Positions 17,045-26,499 of a stretch of DNA of 64,000 bases are shown here, piece by piece. Position 1 is the stretch's first letter. Every line of letters begins with the position of its first letter. The notes below the pieces were generated by a model. The model saw only the letters and a program-made list of their open reading frames with translations. It was not told where the DNA came from and made no database searches. Made by a program: the position numbers and the translations under genes. The DNA comes from CBDUQN01 sp965369375 (lineage in GTDB: Bacteria > Krumholzibacteriota > Krumholzibacteriia > Krumholzibacteriales > Krumholzibacteriaceae): positions 71,430 to 135,429 of the forward strand of contig CBDUQN010000001.1 in assembly GCA_965369375.1 (NCBI GenBank), given 5' to 3'.

Positions 17045-18157
17045 ATGGAATATTACCCTGTATTCAGCCCCCCAACGGCGGGATTCAGGATCCGGCTGTT
17101 CATCAAGCGATTGCTCTACTACGTATGCAAGTACATCGGGCTGTTCGCATTGGCCGGATATGTCACGAGAAGGGGTTTGAGGATCATTTCCTACCATGGC
17201 TGCGGTCTCGAGGATGAGTGCGATTTCAGTCCCCACACCTTCATCGATCCCTCTCGATTCGAGAAGCGAATGCAATTTCTCGTAGAGAATCAATTCGCCG
17301 TGCTGTCGCTCGACGATGCGCTCGATCTGCTCGATTCAGGCGATCTCCCCGATCGTTCGGTCGTCATAACGATAGACGATGGATTCTACAGCACGTTCCG
17401 GCTCGCCTGTCCCGTGCTGAGAGCGCGCAATCTACCGGCAACTATTTATATAACAACATATTATGCAAAAAAGGGGAATCCCGTTTTCAGGCTTCTCGTG
17501 CAGTACATGCTCTGGAAAACGGACCGGACGGAGGTCGGCCTGGACGGCCTGGGAGCGCCGCTGTCGGGCACCGCACGGATCGGGAGCAACCGGGAGAAGG
17601 GGCGTCTCGTGCAGGAATTGATCGGGTTCGGTGAAAACCACTGCAGCGAGGAGGAGAGATATGCCCTGGCGAAGGAGGTGGGGAGGCGCCTCGATGTCGA
17701 CTATGATGCTATCGCAAAGAGCAGGAAACTGAGCCTGATGAATGAAGCGGAGATAGAGGAGCTGTCGAAGGCCTCGTTCGATATCGAGCTGCATTCTCAC
17801 CGTCACCGCTTCCCCCAAGACAGGGAAATGGCGCTGCGTGAGATCACCGAGAACAGGTCGATCCTCGAGCCGTTGACCGGGAGGCGGCTGAAGCACTTCT
17901 GCTATCCGAGCGGCATCTATTCGCAGGCGCAATGGCCGTACCTCTCGGAAGCGGGAATGAGGAGCGCGGTGACGACCGATCGCGGTCTCAACTTCCGCGA
18001 AACCCGGCGGTATGCCCTGAAACGGTTCGGTGACGGCGATGTTCTGTCACAGATAGAGTTTGAAGCGGAGATCTATGGGTTCGCCGTTTTTGTTCGGGCG
18101 CCGCTGTCGAGCCTCAAGAGCAGCATTCGAAGGACCATGCGGCGAAATAATCCGTGA
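17045..18157 (+). CDS. polysaccharide deacetylase (NodB homology)
   Basis: A 370-residue carbohydrate esterase 4-type protein. The NodB catalytic base/metal motif is VITIDDGF (residues ~107-114), and the metal-binding HSHRHRF lies at ~247. The segment FCYPSGIYSQAQ near 285 corresponds to the arginine/proline motif region, and the ending RFGDGDVLSQIEFE to the last motif. A hydrophobic stretch at ~24-38 could anchor it. It removes N- or O-acetyl groups from glycans. It lies 31 bp after the heparinase-like gene and 109 bp before asnB, consistent with modifying the locus product. Start: ATG at 17045, just after a GAAGG sequence. Confidence 0.88.
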   Translation: MEYYPVFSPPTAGFRIRLFIKRLLYYVCKYIGLFALAGYVTRRGLRIISYHGCGLEDECDFSPHTFIDPSRFEKRMQFLVENQFAVLSLDDALDLLDSGDLPDRSVVITIDDGFYSTFRLACPVLRARNLPATIYITTYYAKKGNPVFRLLVQYMLWKTDRTEVGLDGLGAPLSGTARIGSNREKGRLVQELIGFGENHCSEEERYALAKEVGRRLDVDYDAIAKSRKLSLMNEAEIEELSKASFDIELHSHRHRFPQDREMALREITENRSILEPLTGRRLKHFCYPSGIYSQAQWPYLSEAGMRSAVTTDRGLNFRETRRYALKRFGDGDVLSQIEFEAEIYGFAVFVRAPLSSLKSSIRRTMRRNNP

Positions 18158-18266
18158 GCGGGAGTAGCTGATCGAAAAAGATCGAATAGTAGTTGCAGTG
18201 GCATTATATGTGATAGAGATTAATGTAATTGAATTTCCGATCTCTCATTGAAGTCACCGGTGTACC

Positions 18267-20141
18267 ATGTGCGGTTTATTCGGCATTTTGAATATCGATC
18301 GAAGCCCCCTGGATGCTGATAAGGCAATTGATTTATTGCAATTGCTCAGCCACAGGGGACCCGATGGGTGGGGCCATTACAAGGAGAACGATGTGTTCCT
18401 CGGTCATACCCGTCTCAGCATCATAGACGTCGAGGGGGGGGAGCAGCCGCTGTACAGCGAGGACGGCAGATTCGTCCTGATCGGAAACGGCGAGATCTAC
18501 AACCATATGTATTTTCGGCCCGCTCTGGAATCGAAAGGTCACCGGTTCAAGACGAAATCGGACACCGAGATCCTCGTCCATCTGTTCGAGGAGGAGCGGG
18601 AGAATTTTTTGCACAAGATCAACGGGATGTTTGCATTCGCCATTTACGATACCGAAACCCGTTCGCTTTTCCTCGCGAGAGACCGGATCGGCATCAAACC
18701 GCTCTACTATTATTTCGACGGCCGCCGTTTGATCTTTTCTTCCGAGATCAAAGCGATCGTCAAATCCGGTCTCGTTCCCCTCGAGCTCAATGAAGCGGTG
18801 GTATACCAGTACCTCACGCAGCATTATTCCATTCCACCCGACACCCTGATCAAGGGTGTCGAGTCGATCAAACCCGGCCATTATATGTACGTGGCGGACG
18901 GCGCCGTCGAACAGCGTCAGTACTGGGATATCGAGTCAAACATCGATGACGAACCCCTGTCGTACAGGGAGGCTGAACGGGAAACGGAGAGCCTTCTCCT
19001 CGATTCAGTAACCAAGAGGTTGATGAGCGATGTGCCCCTCGGTCTCTTTCTGAGCGGCGGAATAGATTCGAGTCTCATTGCCGTTCTCATGCACAGGATT
19101 GTCGGGGACGGCATCAAGACCTTCTCGATCGGATTTCACGAGAAGGAATTCTCGGAGCTGCCGTACGCGCGCACGGTCAGCAAGATGATATCCTCCGATC
19201 ATAGCGAGATAATCATGACGCCACGGGAGATCATGGATAATATCGAATCGGTGATCTGGTTCAGGGAAACGCCGATCTCGCAACCGTCTGACATACCGAT
19301 GTTTCTGCTGAGCAGAGCCGCCGCAAAGAAAGTGAAGGTCGTTCTCACGGGCGAGGGCGGGGATGAGGTATTTGCCGGGTACAGCAAGTATGCGTACGAA
19401 GGTTGGGGCAATCTATCCATGTTATTGGGCAATCCGGTCGTTGCTCCCCTGGTACGGAACCGAATAACCAGGAAATTTCTTCCGCAGAAGCTTGCACGCG
19501 CGCTCGAGCTGCTATCGGTGAGGGATAAATACAAGAGGTACTATAAATGGTTCGAGTATTTCAGCGATGAGGAATTACGGCGCATGCTCCGCGAAGACGC
19601 GGCGGATCTGATCGTGGAGCGCAACTACTACAGAGATGTTCTGGACGGGAAATCCTTCAGGACGCGGCTCGATGAGACACAGTATCTGGATGTGAAGATC
19701 TGGCTGCCCGATAATCTCCTGCTTCGGGGAGACAGGCTGTCGATGGCGTCGAGTCTCGAGGCGAGGGTTCCCTTCCTCGACCATAGAATGGTGGAGTTGA
19801 GTTATCGCCTTTCGAATAGAAGCAAGGTGCGGGGTTTTACGGGGAAATACATCATCAAGAAGATTGCTGAGAAGTACTTTGAGCGGGATTTGATCTACCG
19901 CAAAAAGGTCGGATTCAATGTCCCTATGGACGATTGGCTCAGAAATGAGTTGAAAGATTTCCTGATCTCCCGTATCACGCGGACTAATTCCTTCTGCCTG
20001 TCGTTATTCGATAAAAAACATGTGGATAAGCTGATTGACGACCACATGAGCGGCAGAAAGAATTACAGAAAAAAGCTATGGATCCTGCTGAATCTCGAAT
20101 TGTGGCACGACACCTTCCTGCGCAACGGGAAAGCGAGTTGA
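18267..20141 (+). CDS. asnB: asparagine synthase-type glutamine amidotransferase
   Basis: A 624-residue AsnB-family enzyme. Cys2 (MCGLFGI) is the glutaminase nucleophile, RGPDGWG near 31 and the NGEIYNH loop belong to the class II amidotransferase domain, and LFLSGGIDSSLIAV near 255 is the PPi loop of the synthetase domain, followed by GEGGDEVFAGY. The length and position are typical of the amidotransferase found in exosortase/polysaccharide loci, which is believed to amidate a sugar acid or a carrier-linked group rather than make free asparagine. That assignment is inferential. Its ATG follows a 109-bp gap that may carry a promoter, and the next glycosyltransferase starts 5 bp after its stop. 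Confidence 0.9.
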   Translation: MCGLFGILNIDRSPLDADKAIDLLQLLSHRGPDGWGHYKENDVFLGHTRLSIIDVEGGEQPLYSEDGRFVLIGNGEIYNHMYFRPALESKGHRFKTKSDTEILVHLFEEERENFLHKINGMFAFAIYDTETRSLFLARDRIGIKPLYYYFDGRRLIFSSEIKAIVKSGLVPLELNEAVVYQYLTQHYSIPPDTLIKGVESIKPGHYMYVADGAVEQRQYWDIESNIDDEPLSYREAERETESLLLDSVTKRLMSDVPLGLFLSGGIDSSLIAVLMHRIVGDGIKTFSIGFHEKEFSELPYARTVSKMISSDHSEIIMTPREIMDNIESVIWFRETPISQPSDIPMFLLSRAAAKKVKVVLTGEGGDEVFAGYSKYAYEGWGNLSMLLGNPVVAPLVRNRITRKFLPQKLARALELLSVRDKYKRYYKWFEYFSDEELRRMLREDAADLIVERNYYRDVLDGKSFRTRLDETQYLDVKIWLPDNLLLRGDRLSMASSLEARVPFLDHRMVELSYRLSNRSKVRGFTGKYIIKKIAEKYFERDLIYRKKVGFNVPMDDWLRNELKDFLISRITRTNSFCLSLFDKKHVDKLIDDHMSGRKNYRKKLWILLNLELWHDTFLRNGKAS

Positions 20142-20146
20142 CCGCT

Positions 20147-21295
20147 ATGCTGACCGGCCGGAATATTATTTGCTTTTCAAACGACTGGCGCAACGATCCC
20201 ACGAGCAAGCATCAGATCATGAAAATACTGTCACGGCGGAACATGGTGATATGGGTCAATTCCATAGGCCTGAGAAAGCCCGATCTCGGAAAGAGGGATC
20301 TCATGAGGATCTTCGGCAAAGCCAGGTCATTCTTGCGGGGACTGGAGAAGGTACATGAGAATTTCTATGTTTTTACCCCTGTCGTGATTCCGTTTCACGA
20401 CTCCGGCTTCATAAGGGGTGTCAACGCGCTGATATTGCTCTTGTCGTTGAAATTTTATATCAAGCGTCTCGGCATGCGGGATGTGATCTACTGGTCGTAT
20501 ATGCCGCACGTCGGCTATATTTTGAAGAGAATGAACGCCCGGAAGATTGTTTATCACTGTGTCGACGAGTGGAGCAAGTTCTCGTTTATAGACGAAAATA
20601 TATTCGCCAAGGAGAAGGAGCTGTGCGAGATGTCGGACCTCGTCCTGGCGTCGGCGCGAACCCTGTATGACGGCAGGAAACAATTCAATGAGCATACGTA
20701 CTATGTTTCCCACGGCGTCGATTATGAATACTTCAAGAGGGAGCTTGCACGGGAGATGGAAGTGCCGGACGATTTGAAGGGGATACCCGGGCCCATCGCG
20801 GGTTTTTTCGGGCTGATACACGAGTGGATCGATCTGGATCTTCTCGATTATATTATAAGGAATAACAGTCACTTTAGTTTTGTGTTCATCGGCAAATCCG
20901 TGGTCGATATCGGCAGGCTCGAAAAGCACGATAACGCGCATTTTCTAGGCCAGAAGAGGTACGATGAACTGATCGGTTACGCTCGAAATTTCGACGTCGG
21001 ATTGATACCGTTCAAGATCGACGAGCTCACGAAGCATGTGAATCCGATCAAGTTGAAGGAATATTTCGCCCTCGGCATTCCGGTCGTCTCCGTCGGCCTG
21101 CCGGAGGTGCGCACGTATGAAAGCGCCGTGAGGGTGGCGGGGGATTACGAGGAATTCGATCGGGCATTGAAGGAAGAGATCTCAGGCGATCACAAAGCGT
21201 CCGCGGACGAAATAAAACGCATCGCAATGAAAGAAACGTGGGAAATGAAGGTTGAGGAGATATCTGATCTCGTTTCAAAGACATGCGGGATTTGA
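20147..21295 (+). CDS. GT-B glycosyltransferase 4
   Basis: A 382-residue protein. The ATG at 20147 was preferred because the longer in-frame start overlaps asnB by 64 bp. It reads IICFSNDWRNDPTSKHQIMKILSRRNMVIWVNSIG, a signature seen in TuaH/teichuronic-acid-type transferases, then YHCVDEWS (~122), VLASARTLYDGR, VSHGVDYEYF (~185), IAGFFGLIHEW, and an end block NPIKLKEYFALGIPVVSVGLPEV (~318) that corresponds to the GT-B donor region. It lies in a tight run with asnB upstream and a hexapeptide acyltransferase 15 bp downstream. Donor unknown. Confidence 0.85.
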   Translation: MLTGRNIICFSNDWRNDPTSKHQIMKILSRRNMVIWVNSIGLRKPDLGKRDLMRIFGKARSFLRGLEKVHENFYVFTPVVIPFHDSGFIRGVNALILLLSLKFYIKRLGMRDVIYWSYMPHVGYILKRMNARKIVYHCVDEWSKFSFIDENIFAKEKELCEMSDLVLASARTLYDGRKQFNEHTYYVSHGVDYEYFKRELAREMEVPDDLKGIPGPIAGFFGLIHEWIDLDLLDYIIRNNSHFSFVFIGKSVVDIGRLEKHDNAHFLGQKRYDELIGYARNFDVGLIPFKIDELTKHVNPIKLKEYFALGIPVVSVGLPEVRTYESAVRVAGDYEEFDRALKEEISGDHKASADEIKRIAMKETWEMKVEEISDLVSKTCGI

Positions 21296-21310
21296 AAGCG
21301 AAGGAACAGT

Positions 21311-22084
21311 ATGAACCTCGATGAATTCGTCGCAAAGGTCAAAAAGCAGGAAACGCCTTTCTACCGGTCGCTCTATTCGATGGGAAAGCGTTTCAGACGA
21401 TTTGAAGTCCCGTACATTCGGGGGCTCCATGATCTTCTCTATCAGGAAAACAGATTCAGAATAAATTCCTGGCGCAACTTCTGGAGGGTTGCATATCATC
21501 AGCCGCTTTTTAGAAGCCGCTGCGTCACCTGCGGCAAGAACCTGATGCTTCATCATACGGGACAGGGATTGCCGTGGGTGGAAGGAAACCTGAGATTATT
21601 TATCGGCGATGACGTGAATATCTATGATCGCGCGACCTTCGTCGCCCTGACGGTCGGTGAGAGCCCCAAACTCACAATCGGCAGCAACACGGATATCGCA
21701 ATGCCGACGGTTGTCCTCGTCGGAAGTGAGGTCGAAATCGGTTCCCATTGCTTGATCGGGTGTTCACTGATATCGGATAATCCGGGTCACAGCCTCGATT
21801 ACAAGAGGAGGTCGCAGAGGCTTCACAAGATTCTCATCGGTAAGGTCAGGATAGGGAATCACGTGTGGGCGGGGCATCGATCGATGATTGTCGGCAATAT
21901 AACGGTTGGTGACGGCGCCGTGATCGGCGTGAACTCGGTTGTCACCACGGACGTCCCGCCGTTTTGCGTTGTTTCGGGTAATCCGGCGAAGATCGTCAAG
22001 AAGCTCCCCTTCAAGAAGAACATGATCGAGGAATTCGGCGAAGAACAGTACGAGATGTACATGGAAGCGAAAGTGGACGAGTGA
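21311..22084 (+). CDS. left-handed beta-helix acyltransferase 1
   Basis: A 257-residue protein with a C-terminal hexapeptide-repeat domain from about residue 90: ILV-x-G repeats (LTIGSNTDIAM, VEIGSHCLIG, VRIGNHVWAG, ITVGDGAVIGVNSVVT) and the closing DVPPFCVVSGNPAKIVKKLPF shared by WcaF/LacA-type O-acetyltransferases. The His of HSLDYKRRSQRL near 160 resembles the catalytic loop. The N-terminal ~85 residues are helical and unusual; they contain a CVTC pair (~76). It likely transfers acetyl to a sugar of the repeat unit. It is co-directional and 15 bp from the upstream glycosyltransferase. The start ATG follows GAAGGAACAGT. Confidence 0.86.
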   Translation: MNLDEFVAKVKKQETPFYRSLYSMGKRFRRFEVPYIRGLHDLLYQENRFRINSWRNFWRVAYHQPLFRSRCVTCGKNLMLHHTGQGLPWVEGNLRLFIGDDVNIYDRATFVALTVGESPKLTIGSNTDIAMPTVVLVGSEVEIGSHCLIGCSLISDNPGHSLDYKRRSQRLHKILIGKVRIGNHVWAGHRSMIVGNITVGDGAVIGVNSVVTTDVPPFCVVSGNPAKIVKKLPFKKNMIEEFGEEQYEMYMEAKVDE

Positions 22085-22103
22085 GCGGAATCGTTCTTTA
22101 GTG

Positions 22104-23294
22104 ATGATAACTCGATTGGAAGACGCGCGGAAGTTGTTTGCTGTTCTCAGCAGGCAGTCCCATATTTCCCCTATTCTCACCGATCTGTTTCGCATCAAGA
22201 GAAAAACGCACGGTGATAGGAGACATCTCGATGAAACGATTGCTTGGCTCTGCCGGGCGCAGGACGTCTCCGGCGTTGGTGGTGTCTCGGGCGGGTACTA
22301 CTCGGCGCAGGGCGGCTGGCTGCCTCCCTATCCTGAAACGACCGGATATATCATCCCGACATTCCTCGCGTATGCCGGGCTGACGGGTGTGGAGGAATAC
22401 CGGGAACGGGCGGTTCGGATGGGCGACTGGGAGATCGCCATTCAGCTCGAATTGGGAGCGGTGCGGGGCGGAGTCGGGAACAACACCTATCCGATCGTTT
22501 TCAATACGGGGCAGGTCATCCTGGGCTGGAACGCGCTCTACCGGGAAACGGGGGAGGCGCGTTTTCTCGAGAGCGCCGTGCGGGCGGGCAAGTGGCTCGT
22601 GTCCGTGCAGGATGGGGACGGCAAATGGACGAAGTGCACGATCAACGACATGCCGCATGCCTATCACACGCGTGTTGCATGGCCCTTGCTCGAGCTCTGC
22701 GAGCTCAGTGGAGACGTTTCATTTGGGGGCGCGGGCACGAAAAATATCGAGTGGATTCTCTCTCAGGCGAATGAGCGGGGGTGGTTCGGTTACATGGGCT
22801 TTGCTCTTGATGCCGTTCCTTTGACCCATACGATCGCCTATACGCTGCGCGGCTTGATCGAATCGTCGAGGTATCTTGCTTCGGACTTGAGAAACGAAGC
22901 GTTGCGTCTCGTGATCATCGCCGCCGAATCTGTCATCAAGCAGTATGAAAGCGGCTCCCGAAATACTCGGGCTGATCAGCTGTCCGCCGAGCTCGATGAG
23001 ATGTGGCGTCCCCGAGCGTCCTACTCGTGCGTCACGGGCAATGCCCAGATGGCGATCGTGTGGCTGCATCTGCGCCGGATGGCCAACGATGCCCGCTTCT
23101 CACGTGCGGCGCGCTCAATTCTCGATCAGGTGAAGGCGACACAGTCTCTCAGTTCTTCGAATAAGGGCATTCGCGGCGCCCTGCCCGGTTCGGTCCCGTT
23201 CTGGGGGAGCTACAATCCGTTCTCGTATCCCAACTGGGCCGCGAAATTCTTCGCCGACGCGCTTCTTCTGCTGGAAGCAGATGTTGTAAGGTGA
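22104..23294 (+). CDS. alpha/alpha-toroid protein of the polysaccharide locus
   Basis: A ~396-residue protein with repeating helix pairs and Gly/aromatic turns (ISYPETTGYIIPTF-like block at ~75, YPIVFNTGQVILGWNALY ~130, AYHTRVAWPLLELCE ~195, YTLRGLIESSRYL ~250). This is the six-hairpin toroid arrangement of glycoside hydrolases, uronate epimerases and prenyltransferase-like folds. No catalytic residues can be assigned. Genes of this type recur in exopolysaccharide loci with heparinase-like and deacetylase genes. A GTG one codon upstream (22101) is an alternative start. It is the last plus-strand gene of the run and is convergent, by 3 bp, with the second acyltransferase. Confidence 0.7.
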   Translation: MITRLEDARKLFAVLSRQSHISPILTDLFRIKRKTHGDRRHLDETIAWLCRAQDVSGVGGVSGGYYSAQGGWLPPYPETTGYIIPTFLAYAGLTGVEEYRERAVRMGDWEIAIQLELGAVRGGVGNNTYPIVFNTGQVILGWNALYRETGEARFLESAVRAGKWLVSVQDGDGKWTKCTINDMPHAYHTRVAWPLLELCELSGDVSFGGAGTKNIEWILSQANERGWFGYMGFALDAVPLTHTIAYTLRGLIESSRYLASDLRNEALRLVIIAAESVIKQYESGSRNTRADQLSAELDEMWRPRASYSCVTGNAQMAIVWLHLRRMANDARFSRAARSILDQVKATQSLSSSNKGIRGALPGSVPFWGSYNPFSYPNWAAKFFADALLLLEADVVR

Positions 23295-23297
23295 GAT

Positions 23298-23852
23298 CTA
23301 TTCTATAAAACCCATCGAATCACCAATGGATTCCATCAGCTCTTTGCGTTTCTCTTCGGTCAGATTCCCTGCAAAATAATCCGCCGCAAATATCTTTTTG
23401 CCCGTGCTCGTCGATTTTATCTTTTCGATATAATCATCGAGAGTTGAAATAACCGTCGCCGGATTTCCGGCTACTATGGTATTCGGCGGCACGTTCTTTG
23501 TGACTACCGACCCGGCGGCGACGATCGAATTCACTCCGATCTCGACACTCATGAGAATCGTGCTGTTCGATCCGATGAAGCAATTCTTGCCTATGGTAAT
23601 GGGTCCTATCTTTGTATATCCCAGATGTATCTTTATGCTGGCGTCGTGCGCGATCAATTTCGCGCTTTCCGCGATCGTACAGTTGTCGCCGATTGAAATC
23701 AGGTAGCAGTGCGTGGGATCGAGATAAACATCATCCAGTATGTCGACGTTCTTGCCCAGGCGCAATCCCCTCGCCACGAGCTCTGCTATGTACCGCTTCT
23801 TCTTTTCGGCCATCATATAGTGATAGATTTTCTTGATATATGACAGTATCAC
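23298..23852 (-). CDS. left-handed beta-helix acyltransferase 2
   Basis: A 184-residue hexapeptide-repeat protein of the serine/maltose O-acetyltransferase style. Coils include LGKNVDILDDVYLDP, ISIGDNCTIAESAKLIAHDAS, ITIGKNCFIGSNSTI and VEIGVNSIVAAGSVVT, closed by NVPPNTIVAGNPATVIS. It starts with GTG (MILSYIKKIYHY) behind a weak ribosome site. It is the last gene of the minus-strand set GT2, O-antigen ligase, acyltransferase and probably acetylates the glycan. The conserved catalytic His region is IAHDASIKIHLGYTKIG (~88-104). Confidence 0.86.
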   Translation of the reverse strand: MILSYIKKIYHYMMAEKKKRYIAELVARGLRLGKNVDILDDVYLDPTHCYLISIGDNCTIAESAKLIAHDASIKIHLGYTKIGPITIGKNCFIGSNSTILMSVEIGVNSIVAAGSVVTKNVPPNTIVAGNPATVISTLDDYIEKIKSTSTGKKIFAADYFAGNLTEEKRKELMESIGDSMGFIE

Positions 23853-23896
23853 CCGCGATCACCCGCCTATCCGTTTCGTATGCGCTCTACAGAACA

Positions 23897-25294
23897 CTAA
23901 TATACCGCAACAAGAACAAAATAAAACAGAATAGTGGCGGCGGCCAGCACCGCTATATTACGTATTTCACGCTTCGATAGAAATTGCGGCCACTTGATGG
24001 GCACTTCCCTGTTATTCAATATAATGGCCGAAAGCGCCAGTATGATGTAGAGGATGGGACTGAATGCCTGCGAGAGAAAGAACGCGCTGCCGAGAAATCC
24101 CACGATAGAGAGCTGGAGGGTGAACGCGTAGTCCCGTATGGTGATGTTGGTCGTTACCATCTCGGCCTTTCTCAGGCCGAAGAAGGAGGTATAGAGCAGG
24201 GCCAGCCAGGTGAAGTACCCGACAAATCCCAATTCGGAGATCACTTGAATGAACGAACTGTGAGCGGCCAGATTATGGAAGATGAGGAAATTGTTGTACC
24301 CTATTCCGAAGACCGGCCGCGACATGAACATGCTCAAACCAGCTCTCCAGGCATAGATTCTCCCCATCGCCGAACCGTCGCGCAAGGCCATCTCCCCCAT
24401 CCTGCTCGGGCGAAATATAATGCCGAGAACGAGACAGACGGCGATTACGGTCATGCCTCTTGCCCGCCCGAATTTCCTGTATGAGAAGTAGGCGGTCATT
24501 GCCAGCAGAGCCAGGATACCGCCCCTAGAATTCGTGCAGTACATGCCGTAGAGCAGGATGCCCATGATCACCATCAATACGATTTTTCGAAGGACACCCG
24601 CTCTCTTTTCGAAGAAAAACATAATCACGAAGGGGATGATCGAATTGAAAGCGAGGGCCAGATCATTCGGATCCCCGAACCAGACAAGCCAGCGGATTCT
24701 CCCGTCGTATGTCGGTGTTATGCCGAAAAGATCATAGCCTCTCCGATACTGTATAATGCCGTTTATCGCCAAGCACGTGGTCCAGGTGATCAGCACCCAG
24801 CTCACCTTGCGGAGCTTTGACATGTCATCGGTCAGATTTACGATGAAGAAGAAGAGCATGAACACGGTCAGAAACATGTTGAATGCTTCCCACGAGGCCC
24901 CCAGGCGAAGATTGCTGAATTGGCTCAGCGGCACGAGACCGAGCAGCGCGATCATCATGATCTGCTGCCGGTTCGAGAATATGTAGATATTTTCCTTGCG
25001 GAAAATCTTGTGCGTCAAGAACACCAGCAAGAGGATCGAGGCCATTCTGAGCATCACCCGCAAAAGCGCAATCTCGAGCGAAAGGCCCTGCGGTACGAAA
25101 AAGATGAGGGTGAGGTACAGCAACAAACCGTAGAACGGCCGGAAGAAAGAAGTCATGATGGCGACTAAGTGCGCGAGCAGCACCCACCCGGTCAGTGGCG
25201 AGCCGAGTGATTGCACCGTTGCAATGCCGGTGACGGTGATAAAGAGAATCACCAGTATTATCGAACGTTTCTGTAATCGCGCTTCTATGCTCAT
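23897..25294 (-). CDS. O-antigen ligase/polymerase-family membrane protein
   Basis: A 465-residue polytopic membrane protein with about twelve hydrophobic segments from residue 12 to the end. It carries the Wzy_C/WaaL core: IIQYRRG (~182) before the large periplasmic loop, GDPNDLALAFNSIIPF (~207), CTNSRGGILALLAM (~256), and GIGYNNFLIFHNLAAHSSFIQVISELG (~345), with the conserved His. Such proteins polymerise repeat units or ligate glycan to an acceptor in the outer leaflet of the inner membrane. The same general type is found in exosortase-associated O-glycosylation loci. It is 19 bp downstream of the GT2 gene and likely in one transcript with it. It is the only ligase/polymerase in view; a flippase is absent. 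Confidence 0.88.
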   Translation of the reverse strand: MSIEARLQKRSIILVILFITVTGIATVQSLGSPLTGWVLLAHLVAIMTSFFRPFYGLLLYLTLIFFVPQGLSLEIALLRVMLRMASILLLVFLTHKIFRKENIYIFSNRQQIMMIALLGLVPLSQFSNLRLGASWEAFNMFLTVFMLFFFIVNLTDDMSKLRKVSWVLITWTTCLAINGIIQYRRGYDLFGITPTYDGRIRWLVWFGDPNDLALAFNSIIPFVIMFFFEKRAGVLRKIVLMVIMGILLYGMYCTNSRGGILALLAMTAYFSYRKFGRARGMTVIAVCLVLGIIFRPSRMGEMALRDGSAMGRIYAWRAGLSMFMSRPVFGIGYNNFLIFHNLAAHSSFIQVISELGFVGYFTWLALLYTSFFGLRKAEMVTTNITIRDYAFTLQLSIVGFLGSAFFLSQAFSPILYIILALSAIILNNREVPIKWPQFLSKREIRNIAVLAAATILFYFVLVAVY

Positions 25295-25313
25295 GGCTCA
25301 GTCCATCGCGGGA

Positions 25314-26444
25314 TCAGTTTTTTCGCCATCGGGCGTCTGTTTTCTTAAACACCGTTTTGTACAATGCGACCACCGAGGCTGCGTTTAATGTGAGAAAGAC
25401 GGAGATGAAGTTCAGCAGCCTGTTCTTTCTCATTGCGGGGCTCAACAGAGCCAAAACGCCGCAGAGGTAAAGGAGTAACTGGATCCAGAAAAACGTTTTC
25501 ATGTATGCGCTGGAATGAATCCCCGAGGTGACGAGTGTCGCGAGCAGCGCATAGGGGATGAGGAGCCTGAAAAGCTTGTGGGAAATCGATTGCAGGAAGA
25601 TTCGGTTTGCAAATGGATTCATGAGCCACGGATTTCGGGCGAACAGCTGGAAATTCCCCGCCAGCGTTCTGACCTTTCTTTGAAATTCCATTCCGATTTC
25701 CGTCACGACCGTGTCGAAGGCCACCGCCTCCGGTTCGAAGATAACGCGGCCGCCACGCCTAAAGCCCCTGAGTGGAATCTCTATGTCGTCGAGGATCGTA
25801 TCATCCGGTATCGGCTCGAAGAGTCTTCTTCGTATCGCGTAGATCGCCCCCGTTACGCCGAGGGTCGAATCAACCCTGCTCTCGGCTTTTCTGAGCACCT
25901 TCTCGTAGCTCCAGTACAGACCGATACTCTTTCCCGTATGGTCGTCCGGCCGGTGAAAAGTGAGCTCCCCGCTCACCGTCCCGATCTCCCCGCGCTGGAA
26001 ATTGCGTACGAGTTTCCGGATGGCATCGGGTTCGAACAGTTGGCGCACGTCGGAAAATGCGACGATCTCGCTTTCGCTGCGGCTAACCGCACGGTTGAGT
26101 TGATACGGTTTGCCGCGGTTGATCTTGTCCGTGATTAACTCTATGTCCCTGTGCCGCCCGAGAATCTCGTTTGTCGCGTCAATGGATCCGTCCGATACGA
26201 AGCAGATTGTCAAGAGATGACGCGGATAATCCAGTTCCCTGCAGTTCTGGAGTTTCGCCTCCACGCGATGTTCCTCGTTGTATACGACGACGATGAGGGT
26301 AACGGAAGGGAGAGCGTCATCGTCCTGTTGGGGCACGGCCAATTGCCTCGTGAGCCTGCTCAGTACAACGATGATGACGGGGTATAGCAGGTATGTGTAT
26401 AGAATGAAACACAGTGATATCCAGAAACAATATGTGATCATCAC
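25314..26444 (-). CDS. family 2 glycosyltransferase with membrane segments
   Basis: A 376-residue GT2 enzyme. An N-terminal hydrophobic span (~5-28) precedes the GT-A domain: VTLIVVVYNEEHRVE (~50), FVSDGSIDAT (~80), the metal-site region SEIVAFSDVRQ (~125, where DAD/DxD would be), GVTGAIYAIRRRLF (~200), DDIEIPLR and the product-binding QRKVRTLAG (~250). Two or three membrane helices follow (~285-305, 310-335). The pattern resembles processive or lipid-acceptor GT2 proteins such as exopolysaccharide initiating transferases. It lies 55 bp downstream of the MBL-fold gene on the same strand and upstream of the O-antigen ligase gene. Confidence 0.87.
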   Translation of the reverse strand: MMITYCFWISLCFILYTYLLYPVIIVVLSRLTRQLAVPQQDDDALPSVTLIVVVYNEEHRVEAKLQNCRELDYPRHLLTICFVSDGSIDATNEILGRHRDIELITDKINRGKPYQLNRAVSRSESEIVAFSDVRQLFEPDAIRKLVRNFQRGEIGTVSGELTFHRPDDHTGKSIGLYWSYEKVLRKAESRVDSTLGVTGAIYAIRRRLFEPIPDDTILDDIEIPLRGFRRGGRVIFEPEAVAFDTVVTEIGMEFQRKVRTLAGNFQLFARNPWLMNPFANRIFLQSISHKLFRLLIPYALLATLVTSGIHSSAYMKTFFWIQLLLYLCGVLALLSPAMRKNRLLNFISVFLTLNAASVVALYKTVFKKTDARWRKN

Positions 26445-26499
26445 GCATTAACCGGTAATTGGGCTTCAGATAACCGATGTTAGTCTAGCATAAAACGGG

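Noticed and set aside
18180..18266. Possible -24/-12 promoter before asnB (GTGGCATTATATGTGATAG)
   Set aside because: GG-N10 is followed by GA, so the spacing rule fails; no good sigma-70 pair was found either.
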